64,000 bases of DNA from Heterohyrax brucei (Eukaryota > Chordata > Mammalia > Hyracoidea > Procaviidae): assembly GCA_028571685.1 (NCBI GenBank), contig CM053158.1:61534001-61598000 (forward strand). The letters are read 5' to 3'. Below are positions 56,097 through 64,000 of this stretch, piece by piece. Position 1 is the first letter of the stretch. Every line of letters starts with the position of its first letter. A program made the translations under genes and the position numbers. Below the pieces are notes generated by a model. The model saw only the letters and a program-made list of their open reading frames with translations, was not told the origin of the DNA and did not search any database.

Positions 56097-56520
56097 TTAT
56101 GAGGGACAGATTTTCTAAATGGCAAAGCAAGCACGGTGCTTTCTTTGCTTACCGGATCATCTATAGTGAAAAATTCCACGTTTTTTTCACCACTTCCAGG
56201 GGCCGCTTATTCAAGAAGCAAGGTAAGCATGGTTTTACTTGTGCTTACTTATCTGTAGTGAACAATTTCAAATTTTTTCACCACCTCAAAAATTCTACTT
56301 CTAGGTATGTCTGGCGCTTCTCTTTCAACCTACAGCTCCTTCCTACATAATCAAAGCCTCTTTTCAAATTTATAGTCCCTAGTAGGGTTGAATTATCCAG
56401 TAAGCAAGGTGAAAATGGGTTTACTTCTGCTTACTTGCTAATCCGTGTGCAGTTCACTACAGATGATCTGGTAACAAAGGAAACACTGAGTTTACCTACC
56501 TGTGACTATTATACATGAAG
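56097..56520. repeat. Unclassified repeat with inverted and direct internal copies
   Basis: Terminal-like arms at 56,136-56,168 and, inverted, 56,455-56,487 match at roughly 27 of 33 positions, sharing GATCATCT.TAGTG. Inside, 56,147-56,199 and 56,243-56,288 are direct repeats ('gcttac...tagtgaa.aattc...ttttttcaccac'). 56,218-56,261 and 56,404-56,445 share GCAAGGT(A/G)A and TTTACTT.TGCTTACTT. A GTAAGCA/TGCTTAC hairpin recurs. It could be an ancient palindromic DNA transposon; I cannot name the family. Confidence 0.7.
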
Positions 56521-56797
56521 AACGACCATACTGATTACTTAATACTACACTATTATCAATGAAAGATTGGAATAAAAGTCCACTCCCTTATAAAAAATTA
56601 AACAACAGAAGACCTTTAATTTACAGTTGTTATCTTTTAATGATAGCTAATTTTCCAACGTCGTTTCCCTCTATTTTGCCTATCTGGCAACGCAACATCG
56701 GGATATGGAAAAAAATATTTTCTTCTTAAGCCAAAGGTTTTATTGTCCATCCCCACTGAATTTTTTTCAGGGTTTGGGGGAGGGTATAGGGTAAGGG

Positions 56798-56951
56798 TGA
56801 GAGGAACCTGGTGGTGCTACAGCTGCTAACCAAAAAGTCGGCAGTTCAAATCCATCAGGAGCTCCTTGGAAACTCTATGGGGCAGTCAACTCTGTCTTAC
56901 AGGGTTGCTGTGAGTGGGAATCGACTCGAGGGCAGTCGGTTTTGCTTTAGT
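56798..56951 (+). mobile_element. AfroSINE, young-looking
   Basis: Forward copy from 'gagaggaacctggtggtgc' to 'gggcagtcggttttgcttta'. GTAAGGG flanks it at 56,791 and 56,952. It keeps CpG-containing GTCGGCAG and ATCGACTCG, which suggests recent insertion. Confidence 0.93.
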
Positions 56952-56993
56952 GTAAGGGAGTCATCTTTTCAATGTTAATTAATACTAAGAAGT

Positions 56994-57138
56994 AATTAAG
57001 TGCTATGTCTGCTAACCAAAAAGTCGGCAGTTCAAATTCACCAGGCGCTCCTTGGAAACTGTGAGACAGTTCTACTATGAACTATAAAATCACTATGAGT
57101 TGCAATCGACTCAATGGCAATGTGTTTGGTTTGGTTTT
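56994..57138 (+). mobile_element. AfroSINE, head trimmed
   Basis: Begins inside the tRNA head ('aagtgctatgtctgctaacc') and retains AAGTCGGCAG and CAATCGACTC. Confidence 0.88.
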
Positions 57139-58229
57139 AAGATGACGATAAAATTGCAAGTGTTTTGCATCAATAAACCAACCATGGGCTTGCCAATAAC
57201 AAAGTGACACTGTCAAAAGTTGAGAACGAATTGCATATTCTTGTACAAAAATTGTCTGCTGAAATTTTGCCACCAGATATGTTACATTAGTAAAAGTAAA
57301 GAATTATTTTCTTTTAAACAAAATGAAATACTAAACAAATCATGTTAATTTTTTTTTTAATTTTCACTCCTTGAACAAAGGGTAGAAAAACATGTTTCTT
57401 AAATTGAGTGTTTGGATACACTGTCACATTTCTTTTTTTAAGTTCTAATTTTACAGGAAAGCGAATTCCTTTCACTCCCTCCTCAAATGTAACAATGAGA
57501 AACAGTCTGTATCCAGTATTCCTCCTGTTGTATCCTGTGCTAGCAAATTCTTTTGGAATGGACTAGGGGAATTAATTACCTTTATAAATGTTACTGTTTA
57601 TTTTTTTAAATACTTCATGTATAATTCCCTTCTGTAAATATTTTTATAATCATCTACCGAAATGTCTTGGCACACTTTTGTTTCTTAGTTGGTAGTGCAT
57701 TTTCTGGAGTGGGTGGTGGGAGCAGGCAAGTTCCTTATTTTGGGGGTGGGTGATGGTTATCCCAGAGTCAGGGTATCCTGATGGTGGCCTGGGCCATGTG
57801 GTTGGAAATTTGGTTTGGACCAAACCATAAAAGATTCTGTTGAATGGGAAATAAATATGCCTTGAGTTAGAGATTCCAAACCAGAGGATATGCAGCTATG
57901 TTTTGTCTCTCACAAGACTTAGAAATTTAAAAATAAGTTTCCAAAATTGTAAAAAAATAGGAGACTTTAGATAGATGAAAACAATACAGAATTATAACTT
58001 CTCTTTAAAATTGGAAAGATGTGGCTCGTGTTTCTTGTGTAGTAACATTCAGCGACAGATAACTAGCTGCTGCCCCCTTTAGACAGGGCTTCTGCTCAGT
58101 GTACTTACTCACTTTGGCCACCTGGTCATTGTAGGGATCTGTGTTTAGAATACTTAGGTGAGGCTATCTAAAATTGTGAAGTCTTTGTCACAGAGAGAGG
58201 TGTTAAGGAGAAGAGATGATTTTAGGTTT
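57139..58229. other. AT-rich DNA, no recognisable feature
   Basis: Contains T-rich stretches and a G/T-rich patch at 57,700-57,760. Confidence 0.5.
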
Positions 58230-58278
58230 TGTCCTAGGGTCGCCATGAGTCGAATCTGACTCGACGGCACTTGGCTTG
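58230..58278 (+). mobile_element. AfroSINE tail fragment
   Basis: 'gtcctagggtcgccatgagt' then 'ctgactcgacggcacttgg', only the last 50 bp, CpGs retained. Confidence 0.72.
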
Positions 58279-58609
58279 GCTGGCTCTAGGTAAACTTGAT
58301 GAGCTCAGAAATGGGACGTTAAGAGAACTACATATGGCAACTAAGTGTGTTCCATTATTTCCCTTACCAGTCCTTCAGGGATAGAGAAAGGTCATATTGT
58401 ACCGCAGTAAGAATTTTAATAGAAAATGGAAATAATGATTTTTGTATGATAACTTGCCACTTAGAAAGCCCTTGCCTGGATTCAAATGATGACCACTTGA
58501 AGTCTTGGTTAGCATAAAGTCTGAATAGCAAATGACAGTGAAAGGTTGTAGTGTACAAGAAAAAGGGATTCCTTAAAGGGCTACAAAAATCACAGTAAAA
58601 TGATGATAC

Positions 58610-58700
58610 CTATAACAACATCTTATTGAACCCTCACTATAGGCTGGCCACTGCTTTAACAGCTTTATATGAACTGTGTCACATCATCATAGTTTAATTC
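58610..58700 (+). mobile_element. MIR SINE fragment
   Basis: 'ttattgaaccctcactatag' followed by 'ggccactgctttaacagctt' matches the start of the MIR core. Confidence 0.6.
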
Positions 58701-58822
58701 CTACTATTTGCTGCCTCACCTTCCTTTTCTTCCTCTTGTACTGCCTTGGACACTCTAAAACCTAAGCATGAGGTGAGTGCTCTGATGTGCTACACTTTAG
58801 GGATGACATTCACCTTTGACCC

Positions 58823-59098
58823 TTGTTGTTAGCTGCCTTTGAGTTGGCTCTGGCCCCTGCCCCTGCCCCTGCTAGCCCCATGCGCAGTGGAATAAAATGC
58901 TGCATGGTCCTGTGTCATCCCCATGATTGGTTGCAGATTAGACTGTTGTGATCCATAGGGTTTTCACTGGCTAGTTTTCAGAAGTAGATTACAGGCCTTT
59001 CTTCCTTGTCTCGGGAAGAGGGTGGTGGCTGCGCATCAACCAGATGCTGACCTGTGTGGAAGGTGAGAATTCGACCACTAAAACACTAATGCTGCCTA
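58823..59098 (-). mobile_element. SINE with tRNA-Gly-like head, second copy
   Basis: Minus-strand head GCATTAGTGTTTTAGTGGTCG and AATTCTCACC resemble tRNA-Gly(GCC). The body is homologous to 40.5-40.8 kb ('tgattggttg.agat.agattgtt', 'ttttcactggcta'). The tail is at 58,823-58,850 ('cttgttgttagctgcc'). A short GCCCCT triplet of hexamers at 58,852-58,871 sits in it. Confidence 0.62.
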
Positions 59099-59102
59099 AC
59101 CT

Positions 59103-59395
59103 TTGGTCCTTGTTGTTATGAGATGCTGCTGAGTTGATTTTGACTCAAATGACCCTGTGTACAACCGAAGGAAACAGTGCCAGGTCCTGCACCATCCTCA
59201 CAGTTATTGCTATGTGTGAGCCCATTGTTGTAGCTACTGTGTTGGTCTGTGTCAGTGAGGGACCTAAGAACTGCAGGGATGTTCTCTTTTCTTCCCTGAC
59301 CCTACTTCACGCTTGTCCTCTATTGGTCTCACTCGTCATGGTAAGCAGCTCTTTTTCTACTAGCTTCAGATTTCTCACCTCAGTGAGTAATTTTT
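59103..59395 (-). mobile_element. RTE LINE 3' fragment
   Basis: 'cttgttgttatgagatgctg' followed by 'gagttgattttgactcaaat' is the RTE tail complement; the 'gagcccattgttgta' block matches 50.27 kb. Adjacent to, and in the same orientation as, the SINE at 58.8 kb. Confidence 0.68.
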
Positions 59396-59423
59396 CTTTC
59401 TAGAACACAAGTAGGTCCCTAAC

Positions 59424-59520
59424 TGGTACAGCAATTTGCTTTTAACTTAAGGGTTGGTAGTTTGGACCTACCCAGCAGCACTGCAGAAGAAAGGCCTGGC
59501 AATCTGCTTCTGTAAATTAT
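59424..59520 (+). mobile_element. AfroSINE, long subtype, 5' part
   Basis: 'aactggtacagcaatttgct', 'gttggtagtttggaccta', then 'aaaggcctggcaatctgct'. It lacks the 3' tail. Confidence 0.68.
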
Positions 59521-59811
59521 TATAGTCTTCTAGAAGAATCCTGATCAATAGGGAAAAATGCAAAACAGAATTTTAAATTCAAGTGGACTCCAGACTTCTT
59601 GGAGCCATGGAAGCTGGATGAACCGTGAAACTACTGCCTCAAAATAATCTTTAAATCTTAAACTAAAAATATCCTGTGATACCTTCTTGAAACGAAACAA
59701 CAGTTTAGGGTAGTAAGTAAAGAATGTTTGTCTTCAGCATTGTGCACTTTTAAGATCTGTTTTTATGGGATCATATTTTCAACAGCAACTCTGAAGATTA
59801 GGTAGGAACTT
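59521..59811. other. Unique DNA
   Basis: No feature recognised. Confidence 0.5.
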
Positions 59812-59977
59812 TACCCACCCAACCCACTGCCATCAAGTTGAGGCCAACTCATAGTGACCCTATAGAACAGAGTAGAACTGCTCCATAAAATTTCTAGGGA
59901 GCACCAGACAGATTCAAACTGCTGACCTTTTGATTAGTAGATGTGGCACCTACCTACTAGGCCACCTGGGTTTCCGC
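59812..59977 (-). mobile_element. AfroSINE, full length
   Basis: Reverse copy from 'acccactgccatcaagttga' to 'ggccacctgggtttcc'. Confidence 0.92.
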
Positions 59978-60171
59978 GGATGTGTTTAAGTTTATGTTAA
60001 TAAGGAGAAATAACTCAGAAAATGAGAATAAAGATGTTATGCAATTTGAAAACTGTCATTGGTATCACTGAATTTTGCATGAAGAAACCATTGAATTGGT
60101 GTATATTCTGCTGTACATATTCTCAGTAACAACAACAAAGAATAAAATAAATCACAAAAATGATTACAGTC

Positions 60172-60275
60172 AAGAAAGCTATGGAGCAGTTCTACTGTAT
60201 AACCCATGGGGTTGCAATGAGTTGGAATTAATGTGATGCAACAGAATTGATTTTTTTTTTTTTTTTTTGGTTTAG
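60172..60275 (+). mobile_element. AfroSINE 3' half with long T-run
   Basis: 'gaaagctatggagcagttct' to a T-run at 60,251-60,268, then 'ggttta'. Confidence 0.72.
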
Positions 60276-61311
60276 AGCATGGGTTAGAGAGAATTAGCCA
60301 ATAGTGACGCAACAGAAATGCTTGGAGGAAAGAAGAAACAAAAGAGAGAAAAGGAGCAGACAGCATTCAGGATAGATAAATGGAAATAGAAACAGCCACT
60401 GCCCTCTACCCTGCCCCATCAACATCCTTGACAACAACAAAATAACAAAACGCAGTGTAAATAAACATACTGGAAAAGGTTCCAAGTTTGTGTCCAGATG
60501 GCTTGTCTGTCTTGTCAGTTGTTAGGATGTGGCGAAGTAAACCAACTCCACAAAATTACAATTAAGGCCCAAATGCTTCAGTTGGGAAAAGTTTAAGCAA
60601 AATGTGTCCATTCATATGACATGTTTATGTAAAGGCTTAATACCATAATGTTAGCTGAAGAAAAAGCAAGAAATAAAATGAAATACATACATGTATTTAC
60701 ATATATTTTTAAAATATATATTTAAAAGTTAAAAGGATGGTTTCTAATTAATTAAAATATTACATGATATATTGAAAACACCAGATGAATGTATGGCAAA
60801 ATGGTAATAGTTATTATCTGTGAGTAGTGAGATATTTTCCTGGATTTCCCACCAATTTTCTTACTAAGAAATAATAAAAAAAAACATGAAATAATGAAAA
60901 TAATTTTATTTAAGTAAAATAAATAAAATCAAGCTGTGGATGGACTTTGATTAAAATCAATTTACCAATGTACTTCCTGAGTTTTATTGTATAAAAGAAA
61001 CTAAAAAATTGTATCATGGCTACATTTGTCACCATCTCCAGATTTCAAAAGTGTTGTCCAAGTCTCAAGGGGACTGGGCAAGAGAGGACAGATGATTGAG
61101 CATATCTAATCCTAGTGCTGGAAAAATAACTCAGAGAACATGTAGCACTTACACCACACTGGTGAGGTCAGCTTTTAGAAGAGCACGATAGCACCTGATA
61201 CCTTCCCTCCAGTGACTCTGAAGCCCACCAACCCCTTCCCCTCTTTCCTAAGAGACATCTAAGATGGTAAATAGTTGGCTGGAGAGGTTGCTCTCTGAGT
61301 GTGGGACCCTG
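60276..61311. other. AT-rich DNA, perhaps an old LINE end
   Basis: About 60,780-60,900 has the flavour of an old LINE 3' end ('ggtaatagttattatctgtg' followed by an A-run), but I cannot assign it. Confidence 0.35.
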
Positions 61312-61375
61312 ACCTACAGGGTTGCTGTGAGTCAGATTTCCCTTAACTGTAATGAGTTTGGGTTTGGTTTTGTTT
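61312..61375 (+). mobile_element. AfroSINE tail fragment
   Basis: 'cctacagggttgctgtgagt' and 'aatgagtttgggtttggttt', the middle of the tail decayed. Confidence 0.7.
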
Positions 61376-62734
61376 AACTTTAAAAACAAAATAAAATAAA
61401 GCCAAAACATTTCAAAGTCTAGCTGTAGGTAGGATTTTTTAACAATGTTATGAAAATTTACCTAAAGGTTGTTAGAATTGAGTCAGGGAAGTTAACTGCA
61501 GCTCTGTGGGATATCCTACATGAGCTGTTTTCTACATCTTTTGTTTCAGACGCAGTAGCCACTCTTACATCGTGGTTTCCTTTCCGTAGTTTCAGTTACC
61601 CCCAGTAAACCAAGTTCAAAATGTTAAATGATTACGTATGATGAAATCTCATGCCATTCTGCTGCATCAGTCATGTAACTTTTGTTACAGTGTATTGTTA
61701 TAATGGTTCTATTTCATTATTAGTTATTGTTGTTCAATCTCTTTCTATGCCTAATTTATAAATTAAACTTTATCATAGGTGTGGATGTATAAGACAAACT
61801 CACAGTTTATATGAGGCTTGGTACTATCCTGTGGTTTCAGACATGCACCAGGTCTTAGAATGTACTGCTGAAGATAACAGGGGGTGGGGGGGTGGGGGGG
61901 TGGGGGAGACTACTGTACACGATTTACATCTTGGCTGCTGGAGGCCCCTACTAGTTAGTATATTTATACCAGCAGCCAACAGCTGTATTTAAAGAGCTAA
62001 TGTCTGTATGCTTGAATACAAAGAAGAACTATAACTCCCAGGAAATTTCTTGCATTGTGTATTAAAAAATGAAGTGGAGTCTTGGGAAGATAAGTTGAAA
62101 AATGAAGAAAAATATAATGACAACAATGATAACAGTAAGACAGCTTCCAGCTTGCTTTGACTTTTTATGTAGTAAGAAAATTTTGGATTTGAACCAAAGA
62201 ATTTTCCATTTTATTCTGTAAGTTCATTTTGGAAAGGGTGAGGGTACATATAATGAATAAATAACATCATCATATTTTGCCTTAGTAGAAGAAACTGCAA
62301 TTGTAAGCAATAATCTTTTCCTTGTTTCAGTACCAAATTGCATAGTTGGACTAAAGCAAACCTTTAGAAATTAAAAAAACTGCTTCGCATCCTTATGAGT
62401 TAGCATAAACCCAAAGGAAATCAAGCAAGATAAGCAGATGACATTGACTCAACTTTGACTTTGTCTTCTTCTGTGCTTCTTTCTTTTTGGGTTCTCCAGA
62501 GAATTACGTTTGGGGGATGTCTTAGATGCAGAAAAGAGAAATGACCCATTCAAGACCTGTCTCCTCTCTATCCTTTGGGCTGTCAGCTCAGTTACCTCTT
62601 TGTTACACGGTCTACACTGGCTAACATGTGCTCCTCTCGTTCTCTGGCACAGCATTTTTTAAAAAGCATTTATCTTAGTGTTTATTAATTCTATCTATTC
62701 AGTACTTACTGATTTTCACATACACTAGAGTGAA
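61376..62734. other. AT-rich DNA, one G-run
   Basis: G-rich simple sequence at 61,880-61,907 (GGGGTGGGGGGGTGGGGGGG type). The rest is unique. Confidence 0.5.
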
Positions 62735-62830
62735 AGATTCATGAGGCAAGTAACCCTTCTCTTGTTCTCTGTGGTATCCCCATCACAAAGCAGAAGGCCT
62801 GGCACCCGAGGGGTAGTCCAGGTAAATGCT
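62735..62830 (+). mobile_element. L2 LINE fragment
   Basis: 'gattcatgaggcaagtaac', 'ggtatccccatcacaaag', 'aaggcctggcacccgag' follow the L2 3' region. Confidence 0.6.
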
Positions 62831-62882
62831 TAGGGAGGGAGAGGTAGCGCAGGTGTCTGTTTTATATTAGCTGTGTCCATTT

Positions 62883-63050
62883 TGGAGCCCTGGTGGTACA
62901 GTGGTTAAGCATTCTGTGAACCAAACATTTGACACTTGCAATTCATCTGCTGCTCCCTGGGCACCCTGTAGAGCAATTCTACTCTGTCCTGCAGGGTTGC
63001 TATGAGTCAAAACTGACTCAATGGGAGTAGGTTTGGTATTTGGATTTTGT
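62883..63050 (+). mobile_element. AfroSINE, full length
   Basis: The best head in the window: GGAGCCCTGGTGGTACAGTG. The B box is worn. Tail 'gggagtaggtttggtatttg'. Confidence 0.92.
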
Positions 63051-63419
63051 GCACATTTTAGTGAGCAGAGGCCTGAGGACTGTTTCAGTTGTTTAGTGAC
63101 AGTGAAACATTTATTAAGTGGGCCAGTATTAAATTTTATTGCTAAGTTAGGCAATAAGTCTATTAATTTAGTAAGTTGATGTTATTTTGAATTGGTCCTC
63201 TATTTCATTCAAAACAAGCTCAGAGTGGGTAAGAGAAGAGATTTGCCTGAAGTCCAGTCATAGGCTCTATTTGTTAATAGAGGAGGATGTGAACAAGTGG
63301 AGTATGATACTATCAAGTGTTCACTGTTAAAAGGGTTCAGAGTCAGGTCCAGGAAAAATCCCATTTGGATTTTGCTATCTTGTGGGACCTTGGCTAACTA
63401 AGTGCTTCCATTTTCGACA

Positions 63420-64000
63420 GTCACTTATGTTTCTCTTGTATCCTGAGACTTTGCTGAACTCTTCTATCACTCTGAGTAGTTTACTTATAGATTCTTTGGG
63501 ATTCTCTGCATATACAATCATATCATCAGCGAACAGGAAGATTTTTAAGTTCTTCGTTGCTGATGCAAACACCCTTTATTTCTTGGTCTTGTCTAATTTC
63601 TCTGGCTAGAAGTTCTAGTACAACGTTGGCTTTCAGAAATTCCCTAACTTCTGCTTATTTGGAAATACACTAATTTCACCATCATATTTGAGAGATAGTT
63701 TTGCTGGATATATAATTCATGCTTGGCAATTGTTTTCCCTGAAGTCCTTGTATATGTCATCCCATTGCCTTCCTGCCTGTATAGTTTTCCTGAGTAGTCC
63801 AAGTTTAGTCTCATTGACTCTCCTTTGTAGATTATTTTTTGCTCGTACTTATCCACTTTTAAAATTCCTTCCTTATGTCTAGTTTTCGCACATTTGATTT
63901 TAATATGCTTTGGTGTTCTTTTGGGATCTGTTTTGTGTGGAGTTTGATGAGTGTTTTGGATAGATGTATTCACCTTAAACACAAGAAAGGAAAAAAAATA
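63420..64000 (-). mobile_element. L1 fragment with ORF1-ORF2 middle deleted
   Basis: 63,420-63,627 on the minus strand is ORF2 reverse transcriptase text, with an intact F-A-D-D-M segment near 63,515-63,535. 63,628-64,000 is ORF1 C-terminal text ('TPKHIKIK', 'YSGKLYRQEG'). The end of ORF1, the endonuclease and the start of the reverse transcriptase are missing between them. The element is truncated at the left and runs off the right edge. Confidence 0.8.

Noticed and set aside
62883..62950. tRNA gene candidates in SINE heads
   Set aside because: They have A/B-box-like wording but no complete cloverleaf and sit in dispersed SINE copies.

Overview
This is mammalian nuclear DNA, almost certainly from an afrotherian and most likely an elephant. 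About 35 copies or fragments of one tRNA-headed SINE occur on both strands. They carry a head with A and B boxes, a 'CTGCTAACCAAAAGGTC'-like block and a '...GACTC.A.GGCAATGGGTTTGG' tail, which is the AfroSINE family. RTE-type LINE copies share the same 3' end, and there are old L1, MIR, L2, mariner and ERVL/MaLR-like elements. No bacterial-type features are present.

Two host coding segments can be supported. (1) At 13,308-13,468 on the minus strand is the first coding exon of KMT2C (MLL3, a histone H3K4 methyltransferase): acidic start, proline run and AT-hook, followed by a consensus splice donor. Everything left of it (1-13,307) is the 5' part of KMT2C intron 1. Around and upstream lies a strong CpG island (about 12,980-14,860) with NRF1- and YY1-like sites and a 210-bp (CCGGCT)n hexamer array. 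(2) At 38,121-39,791 on the plus strand is an uninterrupted 556-codon single-exon chaperonin-like gene of the CCT8L family. Human has a CCT8L1 pseudogene beside KMT2C on 7q36 and an intact CCT8L2 on 22q11 (from general knowledge), so the gene order fits KMT2C upstream flank. A second CpG island (about 54,060-55,270) with CCAAT and GC boxes but no credible protein looks like the promoter of a noncoding transcript. In human a lincRNA (LINC01003) is annotated at roughly this relative position.

Layout. 1-13.3 kb: intron 1 with scattered SINEs, an LTR carrying a templated insertion, and a mariner end. 13.3-14.9 kb: KMT2C promoter. 15-22 kb: intergenic SINEs and an ERVL-type LTR. 22.2-26.15 kb: a dead RTE LINE opened by four later insertions. 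26.15-30.2 kb: two oppositely oriented ERVL remnants. 32.5-37.4 kb: a fossil ERVL provirus with both LTRs, gag-like and dUTPase-like pieces and nested LTRs. 38.1-39.8 kb: CCT8L. 41.5-49.3 kb: two abutting mariner copies, one split by a 7.2-kb near-complete but inactive L1 with a matching 15-bp target duplication. 49-53 kb: older repeats. 54-55.3 kb: second CpG island. 56.1-56.5 kb: an unclassified repeat with inverted and direct internal copies. 57-63.4 kb: mostly unique AT-rich sequence with SINEs. 63.4-64 kb: an L1 lacking the ORF1-ORF2 middle, running off the window.

The two genes are not an operon. They point away from each other across about 25 kb. I found no undescribed multi-gene system. 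The most interesting items are the intact chaperonin paralogue that has lost an ATPase Asp, the promoter hexamer array, the templated LTR insertion, the 56-kb repeat, and the direct view of a SINE and its LINE partner sharing a tail.
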